From: Alphaproteobacteria bacterium
GTDB taxonomy: Bacteria > Pseudomonadota > Alphaproteobacteria > UBA9219 > RFNS01
Reading direction: 5' to 3'
Assembly (NCBI GenBank): GCA_016124955.1
Contig: WGMR01000007.1
Location: forward strand, 310,910-374,909
Length of the DNA stretch: 64,000 nucleotides
Shown: one piece after another, positions 12,103 to 22,001 of the stretch
How the letters are laid out: each line of letters opens with the position of its first letter
Numbering within the stretch: position 1 is the first letter of the stretch
The notes under the pieces: generated by a model
Databases searched by the model: none
Told to the model about the DNA's origin: nothing
Seen by the model: only the letters and a program-made list of their open reading frames with translations
Program-made: the position numbers and the translations under genes

Positions 12103-13719
12103 CTATGCCGCCACCTTTGCCTGTACGTTCGCGCGCAGCAACCGGAACACCATGCTGTCGCCCAGCGCATCGAACGAGGCATCGATGATATTGGTCGAAA
12201 CGCCAACCGTGAACCAGCGTTCGCCGCCCGCAAGATCGCTGCTTTCGATCATGACGCGCGGCGCGGCGCCCGAAGCGTCGGTCGCGCGCAGGATGCGCAC
12301 GCGGTAATCAACCAGCTTCATATCTTTCAGCGCGGGATAGATGGGCTCAAGTGCTTTGCGCAGCGCGCGATCGATGGCGTTGACCGGGCCGTTGCCATCG
12401 GCGGTGGTTTTGAAAACCTTGTCGCCGATGCGCAGCTCGGCCGTGGCTTCGGAGACGATCATCAGCTCGCCCGCCTTGTTGTGGCGGTGCTCGTCGGTTA
12501 CCGAAAAGCGCGTCACTTCGAAATAATCGGGCACGAGCCCGAGCATACGCCGTGCCAGCAATTCAAAACTCGCCTCCGCGCCGTCATAGGCATAGCCTTC
12601 ATATTCGCGGCGTTTCACAAGCTCGACCAGCTCGGTCACATGCGGGTCCTTCGGATCGGCCTTCAGGCCGATTTCCCCGAGCCGCGAAAGGATGTTCGAA
12701 CGTCCGGCCTGGTCCGAAACCACGATCGTGCGCCGGTTGCCGACCGCAGCGGGATCGATATGTTCGTAGCTGGCCGGGTTTTTGGCGACCGCGGAAACAT
12801 GCAGCCCGCCCTTGTGCGCAAACGCCGCGGCGCCGACATAGGGCGCATGCCTGTTTGGCGCGCGGTTCAGCATTTCATCGAACTGGCGGCTGATCTGTGT
12901 CAGCTTGCCAAGCGCGTTCGGCTTCAACGCGGTTTCATAACCCATCTTGAGCGTCAGCGTGGGAATGAGCGTGACAAGGTTGGCGTTGCCGCAGCGTTCG
13001 CCCAAACCGTTCAATGTGCCTTGCACCATGCGGCAACCCGCGCGCACGGCCGCGAGCGAATTGGCGACCGCATTGCCGGTATCGTCGTGGGTATGGATGC
13101 CCAGCCCGCCATCGGGTGTGCCTGCGGGGAATTTCCCCGCCACGGCGGAAACGATTTCATCCACCTCATGCGGCAGCGTGCCGCCGTTGGTATCGCATAG
13201 CACCAGCCACCGCGCGCCCGCTTCGTGCGCCGCCTGCAGGCACGAAAGCGCATAACCCGCATCGGCCTTGTAGCCGTCGAAGAAATGTTCAGCATCAAAC
13301 AACGCTTCGCGTCCGCGCTTCACGGCTTCGGCAATGCTGTCGCGGATCAGCGCGAGGTTTTCATCCCCCGTGGTGTTCAGCGCAACCTTGACCTGGAAAT
13401 CCCAGCTTTTGCCGACAAGGCACACGGCCCGGGTGTCGGCATTAAGCACCGCATTGAGACCGGGGTCGTTCGCGGCGCTTTTGCCGGGGCGGCGCGTCAT
13501 GCCGAAAGCGGTGAAGGCGGCATTCTGGCACGCGGGCGGGGCGGCGAAGAAAGCATCGTCGGTCGGGTTGGCGCCGGGCCAGCCGCCTTCGATGTAATCC
13601 ATGCCCAGATCGTCAAGCATCGCGGCGATCGCGCGCTTGTCGGCAACCGAAAAATCCACCCCGGATGTCTGCGCCCCGTCGCGCAGCGTTGTATCGAATA
13701 GATAAAGACGTTCAGCCAT
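12103..13719 (-). CDS. cimA: (R)-citramalate synthase
   Basis: LeuA/HMG-CoA-lyase-family enzyme joining pyruvate and acetyl-CoA to citramalate for a threonine-independent route to isoleucine. 538 residues from ATG 13719; a TTG at 13743 extends the frame without conservation. Motifs: FDTTLRDGAQTSGV near the N-terminus (the family's Arg-Asp pair), GLGIHTHDDTGNAVANS with the metal-binding His-x-His, GTLNGLGERCGNANL, and a C-terminal LeuA-type allosteric domain from about residue 400. The DTTLRDGAQT start and the long C-terminal part fit the CimA subgroup (TIGR00977-like) more than LeuA. uvrA starts 87 bases downstream of its stop on the same strand. Confidence 0.88.
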   Translation of the reverse strand: MAERLYLFDTTLRDGAQTSGVDFSVADKRAIAAMLDDLGMDYIEGGWPGANPTDDAFFAAPPACQNAAFTAFGMTRRPGKSAANDPGLNAVLNADTRAVCLVGKSWDFQVKVALNTTGDENLALIRDSIAEAVKRGREALFDAEHFFDGYKADAGYALSCLQAAHEAGARWLVLCDTNGGTLPHEVDEIVSAVAGKFPAGTPDGGLGIHTHDDTGNAVANSLAAVRAGCRMVQGTLNGLGERCGNANLVTLIPTLTLKMGYETALKPNALGKLTQISRQFDEMLNRAPNRHAPYVGAAAFAHKGGLHVSAVAKNPASYEHIDPAAVGNRRTIVVSDQAGRSNILSRLGEIGLKADPKDPHVTELVELVKRREYEGYAYDGAEASFELLARRMLGLVPDYFEVTRFSVTDEHRHNKAGELMIVSEATAELRIGDKVFKTTADGNGPVNAIDRALRKALEPIYPALKDMKLVDYRVRILRATDASGAAPRVMIESSDLAGGERWFTVGVSTNIIDASFDALGDSMVFRLLRANVQAKVAA

Positions 13720-13810
13720 GACCAAAATCCCGTATAACGGCAAAAAAGAGCGCCGGGCCTTTTAAAGGGGCCGCGCAGAAACTACCGAATTGATGGAAAG
13801 AAAGATATAT

Positions 13811-13824
13811 CCCGCTCAGGCGGG
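13811..13824 (-). terminator. Small hairpin at the end of the 32-residue ORF
   Basis: CCCGC-TCAG-GCGGG, 5-bp stem with a 4-base loop that includes the stop codon of the minus-strand ORF. On the minus strand it is followed by ATATATCTTTCTTT, a poor but T-rich tract. A weak terminator is likely. Confidence 0.45.
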
Positions 13825-13914
13825 AATAATCGGAATAATGGCCGCGATCACGAAGATCACGCCGGTCAGCATGAGGTGGGAGAAATCAAAAGCATCTGAA
13901 TTCATTTTCATCAT
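13816..13914 (-). CDS. Possible 32-residue single-span membrane peptide
   Basis: Minus-strand ORF beginning ATGATGAAAATG. The product starts MMKMNSDAFDFSHLMLTG, and its second half (VIFVIAAIIPIIPA) is one hydrophobic helix. AAGGGG lies about 12 bases before the first ATG, and the stop lies within a terminator-like hairpin. The AT-rich upstream region (13920-13990) could hold a promoter. The regular amphipathic-then-hydrophobic pattern is the kind seen in regulatory or stress membrane peptides, but no family is recognised and coding is not proven. Confidence 0.5.
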   Translation of the reverse strand: MMKMNSDAFDFSHLMLTGVIFVIAAIIPIIPA

Positions 13915-14090
13915 AGACAAAGCTTACCCCTTTTTCTGTGCATAATGCAAGCGTAACATATGGTAACATACGGAAAAGAAACAATATTTTATCAACAGTT
14001 ATTACCGGCGCTCGCGCGTTGCAAGGAATGTTTAAGGATTAACCGTAAAAACCCCGTCCGTTTTACCCATCTTGGGTAATGCCGGCGGCT

Positions 14091-15461
14091 TTATGCCGCA
14101 AGCACGCGCAACGGCGGCCTGAGGCTGATGCGCTTTGCTCTGATGCTCAAGCGTCCCCTGCTGACCGACAATAATTGCGCGCTTGCTCTGGGTGGCGCAT
14201 AGCAGGCACTAGGCGACAAAGGCGGTCCGGCCAGGCCAAGTTTTTCAAGCAAGTCATCCACCATGGTTTTGTATGCGCTGTTATGGTCTGCGCCCGCCGG
14301 GTCGTAGGTTCTGTTGTGCATTTGCAGAATGGTTTCGTCATCGCTCAAGGGCGTATCGGCATACAGCGTCTTCAGTTGCGTTATGCAGGCACCCCAGAAT
14401 TGCAGGTATTTTTTGTCGTATCGATTATCCGCAACTGTCGCGATATCGGCGCTGCCAAGCCCCGCAAGATGACCCAAAATTCGCCGCGCCGTCGGGTCTT
14501 CCTCGGCCGCATGCGGGTTGCTGGTGGCATGCTGGATATAGAAGGCGCGCAGGTGATTATTGATATGCGATGCTGGCACGTTGCTTACATCACCGGCCCG
14601 GTCGCCGAGCGCAAAGGCGCCATCCGTATTCTGCACAATATTGCGGCGGCGCACATTGAGACTTAAATATTCACAAGGCCCGCTGCCGGGGTCGAGTTCT
14701 GGTTGCGCATAAGGCATATCAAGCCTTTTAAAGCCCATGCTCCGCCACATATGGAGACGGTCAACCGCGTCGGCGCTGTCGCTTGCGTAGCCGCCGGTTG
14801 ACATTTCTTCAGGATTGTTAAATTCGGCGATGTCGAGAAAATGTCCATAAGTTCTGAGCGTTTTTGGTGCGGTCTTGGCCAGATATTCCATGACCATTTG
14901 ATCGCGGAGTTTGACCAGTTGCGAAGCAAGCTTCATGCCGCGATATTCTGGTGCGAGGAAATAATAGGTGCTGTGCACCGTTGGCGGGCCGTTTTTGTGT
15001 ATGTAAAGGCCGAAATTGACGCCACCGATTTTTGTGCCGTCTGGTGCGTATAGCGTGGTGCAGAATTCCCGATATTTGCCGTCACCGATAGCGCGCAGGA
15101 TTTTTTTGTCGAAATTATTGTTGAAAAGGTTCCGGTGAAACCCTTCCTTGCTTTTACGCTCTTCCTGCAGCGGGAAACAGGGTTCGTAAATATCGTAGAA
15201 CTGATCCAGTTTCGCCAGCAGCGATTCGCCAAGAGGCTTGAAGAGGGAATCCGCAGCAAGCCTGAGCCATCGGTACACCGGTCCGAACAAACGCATCCTA
15301 GCATGCTCGCCATCCGAAACGACCGACTCGAGTCGCAGCCCGGCATGAAAATTTTCCACCGTGCCGTACATGGCAAGTATTTCCTGTTTTTTCCGGGCGG
15401 AAAGCGCTGCGTTTCTCTCAAGGGTGCTAGCTAGGCCGGAAAAGGTGGCTGTTTCTGTCAT
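14091..15461 (-). CDS. GNAT-like protein of unknown function
   Basis: 456 residues, start ATG 15461 (MTETATFSGLAS). The middle section (about residues 145-205) resembles a GNAT acetyltransferase core: a beta strand GVNFGLYIH, then STYYFLAPEYRGMKLASQLV, where the R-G-M-K-L-A loop followed by a helix is the place of the acetyl-CoA pyrophosphate loop. The rest is unlike any family I recognise, and the C-terminal 40 residues are basic and low in complexity. No neighbour suggests a substrate: it stands between a non-coding stretch and the divergent ssb region. Confidence 0.55.
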   Translation of the reverse strand: MTETATFSGLASTLERNAALSARKKQEILAMYGTVENFHAGLRLESVVSDGEHARMRLFGPVYRWLRLAADSLFKPLGESLLAKLDQFYDIYEPCFPLQEERKSKEGFHRNLFNNNFDKKILRAIGDGKYREFCTTLYAPDGTKIGGVNFGLYIHKNGPPTVHSTYYFLAPEYRGMKLASQLVKLRDQMVMEYLAKTAPKTLRTYGHFLDIAEFNNPEEMSTGGYASDSADAVDRLHMWRSMGFKRLDMPYAQPELDPGSGPCEYLSLNVRRRNIVQNTDGAFALGDRAGDVSNVPASHINNHLRAFYIQHATSNPHAAEEDPTARRILGHLAGLGSADIATVADNRYDKKYLQFWGACITQLKTLYADTPLSDDETILQMHNRTYDPAGADHNSAYKTMVDDLLEKLGLAGPPLSPSACYAPPRASAQLLSVSRGRLSIRAKRISLRPPLRVLAA

Positions 15462-15607
15462 TCTGAAATATCCAATATAGATTTATTTCAATAAATTCCT
15501 GGGTGTTATAAGGCCTTGCTGCTCAACCGGTAAAGAAAATAAATGATTTCCTGTGTGCGGGTGCCGCCAGGCCATGGGTTACTTGTTGGATTCATTGCAT
15601 TTACGGT

Positions 15608-15631
15608 CGTGGAATTTGCCGGATTTCCACG
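15608..15631. repeat. Inverted repeat upstream of ssb
   Basis: CGTGGAA (15608-15614) and TTCCACG (15625-15631), a perfect 7-bp inverted repeat separated by 10 bases, ending 40 bases before the ssb start. It could be an operator or a hairpin in the leader. It does not match the SOS box. Confidence 0.4.
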
Positions 15632-15670
15632 CTAGACTGCGCATACATTGGAAAAACAGGAGATTCGAGC

Positions 15671-16153
15671 ATGGCAGGCAGCGTCAATAAGGTCATTCTG
15701 GTGGGCAATCTGGGCAAGGACCCGGAGGTGCGCACGTTTCAGAACGGCGGGCGCGTAGCCAGCTTTTCGGTCGCCACTTCCGAAAACTGGAAGGACAAGG
15801 CGACGGGCGAGCGCAAGGAGCGCACCGAATGGCACCGCATTTCGGTGCTCAACGAAAATCTCGTGAACATTGTCGAGCGTTACCTGAAGAAGGGCTCGAA
15901 GGTTTATCTCGAAGGCCAGCTCGAAACCCGTAAATGGCAGGACAAGGACGGCCAGGACAAATATTCGACCGAGGTTGTGTTGCGCCCCTACCGCGGCGAG
16001 CTCACCATGCTTGATGGCCGGAGCGGCGGCGGCGATGCCGCCAACGACAGCGCCTCGCTCGATGATCGTGGCGAAAGCCGTGGCGGCGGCGCGCGGGTAG
16101 CCGGCGGCGGCAAGGCCGCGGCGGCGGATCTTGATGACGAGATCCCGTTCTAA
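15671..16153 (+). CDS. ssb: Single-stranded DNA-binding protein
   Basis: Coats single-stranded DNA in replication, repair and recombination. 160 residues: an N-terminal OB fold ([18 protein letters not shown], then [32 protein letters not shown]), a Gly-rich linker from about residue 118, and the acidic tip DDEIPF that recruits partner proteins. AGGAG precedes the ATG by 9 bases. uvrA and ssb are often divergent neighbours in proteobacteria; here about 3.6 kb and two genes separate them. Confidence 0.97.
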   Translation: MAGSVNKVILVGNLGKDPEVRTFQNGGRVASFSVATSENWKDKATGERKERTEWHRISVLNENLVNIVERYLKKGSKVYLEGQLETRKWQDKDGQDKYSTEVVLRPYRGELTMLDGRSGGGDAANDSASLDDRGESRGGGARVAGGGKAAAADLDDEIPF

Positions 16154-16178
16154 CCGGGCCTGAAAGGGCAACCGGAAC

Positions 16179-16595
16179 ATGGCCGCATCGCTCTATATCG
16201 CATTATTCGCGTTCGCTTATGTTGTGCTCGCGCTTCACGTCATCAAAGGCCGCCGCGCCTTCAAGGTGGCGGTGGGCGACGGCGGCAACGACGTGCTGCG
16301 CATGCGCATACGCGCGCACGGCAATTTTTCCGAATATGTTCCGCTGTTTCTCCTTATGTTAATGGCGGCCGAATATAACGGGCTTTCCGCGCTGGCGGTG
16401 CATGGCTTCGGTGCTTTTTTTGCCGTCGCGCGCGGCCTGCACGTTTATGGCCTGTTGAAAGACGAAGCGTATGAAGGCGACAAGCGCGTGCGCGGCGGGC
16501 GCTACCGCTTCCGCGCCATGCAGGGCACTTTCGCCGTTATCGGGGTGCTTGCTGGCACCCTGTTGGTGCAGTTCGTTTCCCTGCAGTTCTTCTGA
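16179..16595 (+). CDS. MAPEG-family membrane protein
   Basis: 138 residues with about four transmembrane helices. The segment VLRMRIRAHGNFSEYVPLFLL matches the MAPEG pattern (Arg/Asn/Glu cluster that in eukaryotic members binds glutathione); the YecN-like bacterial subgroup is the closest. Its biochemical role in bacteria is unsettled. It starts 25 bases after ssb and ends 5 bases before dnaE, so it sits in the same transcript. A second MAPEG gene is at 21998. Confidence 0.82.
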   Translation: MAASLYIALFAFAYVVLALHVIKGRRAFKVAVGDGGNDVLRMRIRAHGNFSEYVPLFLLMLMAAEYNGLSALAVHGFGAFFAVARGLHVYGLLKDEAYEGDKRVRGGRYRFRAMQGTFAVIGVLAGTLLVQFVSLQFF

Positions 16596-16600
16596 ACGCA

Positions 16601-19600
16601 ATGAGCGAAACCGGCTTCATTCATTTGCGCGTTCATACCAGCTATTCGCTGGCCGAAGGCGCGATCAAGATCAAGGAAGACAAACCGAAAGACGGCAGCA
16701 AGGCGGTGCGCGCCGATCTGATCGGCCTTTGCAAGGCAAACAACATGCCCGCCGTCGCCGTGACCGACAGCGGCAATCTGTTTGGCGCACTGGAATTTGC
16801 GATGGACGCCGCTGCTGCCGGCATTCAACCCATTATCGGTTGCAAGCTCGCGCTGGCGCGGCCCGATCAGGCGCAAGGTCCGGCGGGGCAGGTGGTGACG
16901 GACCGCATCGTGCTGATTGCACAGAACGAAGCGGGCTATAAAAACCTTGTTTGGCTCGTTAGCCATTCATTTCTCGCGGAAGATCGCGGCGTGCCGCATA
17001 TAACGTGGGATGAGCTTGGCGAACGTGCCGAAGGACTGATCGCGCTAAGCGGCGGGGCCGATGGGCCGGTGGGGCGTTTGCTGCTTGATGGGCAGGAAGC
17101 GGCGGGTGAAGCCGCGCTGCAGCGCCTCGCAGGCATTTATCCCGGGCGGCTGTATGTGGAAATCATGCGCCATGCCGGCGGTGCGGTCGGCAATGCCGAA
17201 CAGAGGATAGAAGGCGCGCTGATCGATCTTGCCTACAAGCATAATCTGCCGCTGGTCGCGACCAACGACGTCTATTTCGGCACCGAGGATATGTACGAAG
17301 CGCATGACGCGCTTTTATGCATCGCCGACAAAGCGATGGTGGCGGAGCCCAGGCGCCGCCGCCTTACGCCCGATCATCGTTTCAAATCGGCCTCCGAGAT
17401 GCGCGAGCTGTTCGCCGATTTGCCCGAAGCGTGCGACAACACGCTTGTGATCGCACGCCGCTGCGCGGTAATGCCGCAGCAGATCGACCCCATTTTGCCC
17501 GCTTTCGAAACCACGGGCGGCCGCAGCGAAGCCGATGAATTGCGCGAACAGGCGCGCGCGGGGCTGGCCGGGCGCATCAAGGCCGCGGGCGTGAATGATA
17601 AGAAAGCCTATCTAGAACGTCTGGAATATGAACTGGACGTGATCATCAAGATGGGTTTCGCGGGCTATTTCCTGATCACATCCGATTTTATCAAATGGGC
17701 CAAGGGGCAGGGCATTCCGGTCGGGCCCGGGCGCGGTTCCGGCGCCGGTTCTGTGGTGGCGTGGTCGCTGCTGATCACCGATCTCGATCCGATCCGCTTC
17801 GGGCTGCTGTTCGAACGTTTTTTGAACCCCGAGCGCGTCTCGATGCCGGATTTCGATATCGATTTTTGCCAGGAGCGGCGCGACGAAGTGATCGGGTATG
17901 TGCGCGATAAATACGGCGCCGACCGGGTCGCGCAGATCATCACTTTCGGCAAGCTGCAGGCACGCGCGGTGCTGCGCGATGTCGGGCGCGTGCTCGGCAT
18001 GCCTTACGGATATGTCGATAAAATCTGCAAGCTGGTGCCGAACAACCCCGCCAACCCCGTCACGCTGGCGCAGGCGCTCGATAGCGAACCGCAGCTGCAA
18101 GCCATGCGCAGCGCCGACCCGGTGGTCGAACGGCTTATGCATATCGCGCTCAGGCTCGAAGGGCTGTTCCGCAACGCGTCCACCCACGCTGCGGGCGTGG
18201 TGATCAGCGACCGGCCGCTGACCGAATTGGTGCCGCTGTACCGCGATCCGGGCGCGGCGCTTCCGGCCACGCAATACAATATGAAGACGGTCGAGCTGGC
18301 CGGGCTGGTGAAGTTCGATTTCCTCGGCCTTAAAACGCTCGATGTGCTGCAGCAAACGGTCGATATCCTTGCCGCGCGCGGCGTGGCGGTCGATCTGGCC
18401 GCGCTGCCGCTGGATGACGCGAAAACCTTCGCGCTCATGGCGCGCGGCGATACCACGGGCGTGTTCCAGCTAGAAAGTTCGGGCATGCGCGATGTGCTGC
18501 GGCGGCTGCGCCCCGAACGGTTCGAGGAAATCATCGCGCTTGTCGCGCTCTATCGCCCGGGCCCGATGGATAATATCCCGAAATTCATCAAGACCAAGCA
18601 GGGCGAGGAAAAACCCGATTACCTGCACCCGCTTCTGGAACCCGTGCTGCGCGATACCTATGGCATTCCGGTCTATCAGGAACAGGTGATGCAGGCGGCG
18701 CAGGTGCTGGCGGGCTACAGCCTCGGCAACGCCGATCTGCTGCGCCGTGCGATGGGCAAGAAAAAGGCTGATGAAATGGCGGCGCAGCGCGCCAGCTTCA
18801 TTGCCGGCGCGAAAAAGAACAAGGTTTCCGAAGCGCAGGCGGGCGCGATTTTCGATCAGATCGACAAGTTCGCGGGCTACGGCTTCAACAAAAGCCACGC
18901 GGCGGCCTATGCGCTGATCGCGTACCAGACCGCGTATCTGAAAGCCAACTATGCGGTGGAATTTTTCGCAGCCTCAATGAATTTTGAAATGGGCGATACC
19001 GACAAGCTGAACATGGTGCGGCAGGAGCTGGCGCGTAACGCTATCGCGCTGCTGCCCCCCGATATCAACCGCAGCCACGCCGCTTTTGCGGTCGAGGAAA
19101 CCGAAAGCGGGAAGAAAGCGATCCGCTACGCGCTCGCGGCGCTGAAGGGCGTTGGCGCGGCGGCTATGAAAAGCGTGGTCGCGGCGCGCGAAGCCGACGG
19201 CCCGTTCAAGGATCTGTTCGATTTTGCATCCCGCGCCGACCCCAAGGCGATGAACAAGAAACAGCTTGAAAGCCTGGCGGCTGCGGGCGCGTTCGATACG
19301 CTCAACCGCAACCGCGCGCAAGTGCTGGCGGCAGCCGAAATGCTTTCCCGCCATGCCAGCGCCGCCGCCGATGAACGCAGCAGCGGCCAGAACAATTTGT
19401 TCGCATCCGAGCCGGAAGCCGCTGCGCGTCCGCAATTGCCGGATGCGCGCAACTGGGACGATCTGACCCGCTTGCAGCACGAATTCAATGCGATCGGTTT
19501 TTATCTTTCCGCCCATCCGCTGGACGCCTATCGTGTTTTGCTTGAACGCATGAATGTTGTGCCCGCGGCCGGCGTTCCCTCCCTTTTGCGTGCGTCGGGG

Positions 19601-20098
19601 CCGAGCCGTTTCAAGCTGGCCGGTGTCGTTATGGGCAAGCAGGAGCGCACATCGAAATCCGGTAACCGCTTCGCCTTTGTGCAGATGTCGGATGGCGGCG
19701 GCGCGTTCGAGGTCACGGTGTTTTCCGAACTTCTGGCCGCGAGCCGCGAACAGCTTGAGACAGGCAGCACGCTGCTGATCGAGGTCGATGCGCAAATCGG
19801 CGGCCAGCAAGGCGGCGACGATCTGCGCTTCATCGGCCGCACCTTCCAGCCGTTGAAGGAAGCGGCGGAGCGGATGTCGCGCGGCGTGCGCCTGCTTGTG
19901 CGCAATACCGAAGCGCTCGATGCGTTGCACAAACTGCTTGATGGGGCGCAAAAGGGACGGGGCAAGGTGCAGCTCGCGCTTGAGCTTGATGACCTGAGCG
20001 AAGCCGAAATTGATTTGCCTGAAGCTTATCTTTTGAACGAATCCGTTAAAACCGCGCTGCGCCAGCTTCCGGGCGGCGTGGAAGTGCAGGAATTCTAG
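16601..20098 (+). CDS. dnaE: DNA polymerase III subunit alpha
   Basis: Replicative polymerase catalytic subunit, 1165 residues. The PHP domain opens at HLRVHTSYSLAEGAIKI. The polymerase core includes GPGRGSGAGSVVAW and the catalytic acidic pair in MPDFDIDFCQERR. The thumb and finger part has QEQVMQAAQVLAGYSLG and FNKSHAAAYALIAYQ. Near the C-terminus an OB fold is visible (LAGVVMGKQERTSKSGNRFAF). The start ATG 16601 follows the MAPEG gene by 5 bases. Nothing appears truncated. Confidence 0.98.
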   Translation: MSETGFIHLRVHTSYSLAEGAIKIKEDKPKDGSKAVRADLIGLCKANNMPAVAVTDSGNLFGALEFAMDAAAAGIQPIIGCKLALARPDQAQGPAGQVVTDRIVLIAQNEAGYKNLVWLVSHSFLAEDRGVPHITWDELGERAEGLIALSGGADGPVGRLLLDGQEAAGEAALQRLAGIYPGRLYVEIMRHAGGAVGNAEQRIEGALIDLAYKHNLPLVATNDVYFGTEDMYEAHDALLCIADKAMVAEPRRRRLTPDHRFKSASEMRELFADLPEACDNTLVIARRCAVMPQQIDPILPAFETTGGRSEADELREQARAGLAGRIKAAGVNDKKAYLERLEYELDVIIKMGFAGYFLITSDFIKWAKGQGIPVGPGRGSGAGSVVAWSLLITDLDPIRFGLLFERFLNPERVSMPDFDIDFCQERRDEVIGYVRDKYGADRVAQIITFGKLQARAVLRDVGRVLGMPYGYVDKICKLVPNNPANPVTLAQALDSEPQLQAMRSADPVVERLMHIALRLEGLFRNASTHAAGVVISDRPLTELVPLYRDPGAALPATQYNMKTVELAGLVKFDFLGLKTLDVLQQTVDILAARGVAVDLAALPLDDAKTFALMARGDTTGVFQLESSGMRDVLRRLRPERFEEIIALVALYRPGPMDNIPKFIKTKQGEEKPDYLHPLLEPVLRDTYGIPVYQEQVMQAAQVLAGYSLGNADLLRRAMGKKKADEMAAQRASFIAGAKKNKVSEAQAGAIFDQIDKFAGYGFNKSHAAAYALIAYQTAYLKANYAVEFFAASMNFEMGDTDKLNMVRQELARNAIALLPPDINRSHAAFAVEETESGKKAIRYALAALKGVGAAAMKSVVAAREADGPFKDLFDFASRADPKAMNKKQLESLAAAGAFDTLNRNRAQVLAAAEMLSRHASAAADERSSGQNNLFASEPEAAARPQLPDARNWDDLTRLQHEFNAIGFYLSAHPLDAYRVLLERMNVVPAAGVPSLLRASGPSRFKLAGVVMGKQERTSKSGNRFAFVQMSDGGGAFEVTVFSELLAASREQLETGSTLLIEVDAQIGGQQGGDDLRFIGRTFQPLKEAAERMSRGVRLLVRNTEALDALHKLLDGAQKGRGKVQLALELDDLSEAEIDLPEAYLLNESVKTALRQLPGGVEVQEF

Positions 20099-20153
20099 GG
20101 ACATTTTCGCGCCGCTTTACGCCGTGCCGCCGGCATGGCATTTATGGCGAGCG

Positions 20154-22001
20154 ATGGCGGTCGAACCTTTCATTCTTCTTGATGATGCGCGTATGCAGGG
20201 CTCCGAACAGGGTCCGGGCTCGCTGCTGTTCACGAAACCGCGAAGCTGGATTACCGCCTATAACGCCGAAGATGTCGAAGCCGCGATGGCGCAGCTTGAA
20301 AAAGCGCGCATGCAGGGTTTCCATATCGCCGGGTGTTTTTCATACGAACTTGGCTATGCGTTCGAACCGAAGCTGGCGCGGCTTTTGCCGAAAAGCAAGG
20401 CGCCGCTGATTTCCTGCGGCATGTTTCAGGCGCCGCAAAAGCTGACGCCCGCCGCCACAGCCGATTATCTCGCGCGCATGGAAAACGGTCCCTGCCGCGT
20501 CGGCACCATGAAGCCGCAGGTCAGTGCCGCCGGCTATGTCAAGGCGATGCAGCGCGTGCTCGATTACATTCGCGCAGGCGATGCCTATCAGGTCAACCTC
20601 ACTTTTCCGCTGCATGGCGAGGTTGAAGGCGACCCGGTTGCTCTCTATCGCCGGCTGCGCCGCCGCCAGCATGGCGGGCATCAGGCGCTCGTGCACGCGC
20701 CGGATGGCGGCTGGGTGCTTTCGCTTTCGCCCGAACTGTTCATGCAGGTCACGGGCGATCGCGTCGTCACGCGGCCGATGAAAGGCACGGCGCCGCGCGC
20801 GCCCGGCTATGATGAAGACCGTGTGCAGGCTGAAAGCCTCGTGCGCGATCCCAAGGCGCAATCAGAAAACCTGATGATCGTCGATCTGCTGCGCAACGAT
20901 CTCGCGCGGCTTGCGCTGCCCGGCAGCGTGCAGGCCGGCCCGCTGTACCAGACGGAAACCTACCCCACGCTGCACCAGCTGACCTCGACCGTCACCGCGC
21001 GGCTGCCGCCCGGCACGCGGCCGCTGGCGCTTTTGCGCACATTGTTTCCTTGCGGCTCCGTCACGGGCGCGCCGAAAATCAGGGCGATGGAAATTATCCG
21101 CGAACTTGAAGCGCAGCCGCGCGGCGCCTATTGCGGGGCGATCGGTATGATTGCGCCGCCGCAAGCGACCGGCGCAGGCGACATGCTTTTCAATGTCGCC
21201 ATCCGCACGCTGACGATACGCGGCGGGCACGCGGTGATGGGCGTCGGCAGCGCGGTGGTGGCCGATAGTTCGGTCGATGGTGAATACGAAGAATGCGTGC
21301 TCAAGGCCCGCTTCGTGACGCAGGATGTCCCCGCCTTCGATCTGCTTGAAACCATGCGTTGGCGCGAAGACGAAGGTTTTTATCTGCTCGACCGGCATCT
21401 TGCGCGGCTGCGGCAATCGGCTTTCTATTTCGGCTACGGCTTCGATGAGACGCGGGTGCGGACCGCGCTTGCGCGCGCGGTGCAGAATGCCGGGCACAAA
21501 AGCCTGCGCGTACGGCTCACGCTTGCCGAAGACGGCGCGCCGCGCGTGGAAGCCGGACCGCTAACCTTGATGCAGAACGCGATCCTGCGTTACGCAATTG
21601 CCGACCGTCGCGCCGACAGCCGCGATCCGTTCCTGCGCCACAAAACCACCAACCGAGGAATGTATGAAAACGAGCTGGCGCGGCTGAAGGATGCGGCCGG
21701 GTGCGACGAGGTTATTTTCCTGAACGAGCGCGGCGAGGTTACGGAAGCCGCCCGCGCCAACGTGTTCGCGCGTTTCGGCGCCACGCTGTTCACGCCGCCG
21801 CTTTCGTGCGGCGTGCTCGACGGCTGTTTGCGCCGTTCGTTGTTCGACGACCCGGAAATCACGCTAACCGAAAAAGTTCTGACCCCGGCCGATCTTGAGG
21901 CCGCGGATGAAGTGCTGCTCGGGAATTCCGTGCGCGGGCTGATGACGGCGGTACGCATGGAGCGGCAAGCAGACGGCACAACCGAAAGGAAACAGGCATG
22001 A
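20154..22001 (+). CDS. pabB: Bifunctional aminodeoxychorismate synthase component I / lyase
   Basis: Fused PabB-PabC for p-aminobenzoate, the folate precursor. Residues about 1-390 are chorismate-binding: RPMKGTAPR carries the Lys of the PabB-type (P-x-K-G-T) site, then SENLMIVDLLRNDL and GSVTGAPKIRAMEIIRELE. Residues about 395-615 are a PLP lyase of the branched-chain aminotransferase fold: ETMRWREDEGFYLLDRHLARL, then KTTNRGMYE containing the PLP-binding Lys, and NERGEVTEAARANVF. The start is ATG 20154; a GTG at 20124 is possible but neither has a good SD. The stop overlaps the next MAPEG gene as ATGA. Confidence 0.93.
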   Translation: MAVEPFILLDDARMQGSEQGPGSLLFTKPRSWITAYNAEDVEAAMAQLEKARMQGFHIAGCFSYELGYAFEPKLARLLPKSKAPLISCGMFQAPQKLTPAATADYLARMENGPCRVGTMKPQVSAAGYVKAMQRVLDYIRAGDAYQVNLTFPLHGEVEGDPVALYRRLRRRQHGGHQALVHAPDGGWVLSLSPELFMQVTGDRVVTRPMKGTAPRAPGYDEDRVQAESLVRDPKAQSENLMIVDLLRNDLARLALPGSVQAGPLYQTETYPTLHQLTSTVTARLPPGTRPLALLRTLFPCGSVTGAPKIRAMEIIRELEAQPRGAYCGAIGMIAPPQATGAGDMLFNVAIRTLTIRGGHAVMGVGSAVVADSSVDGEYEECVLKARFVTQDVPAFDLLETMRWREDEGFYLLDRHLARLRQSAFYFGYGFDETRVRTALARAVQNAGHKSLRVRLTLAEDGAPRVEAGPLTLMQNAILRYAIADRRADSRDPFLRHKTTNRGMYENELARLKDAAGCDEVIFLNERGEVTEAARANVFARFGATLFTPPLSCGVLDGCLRRSLFDDPEITLTEKVLTPADLEAADEVLLGNSVRGLMTAVRMERQADGTTERKQA

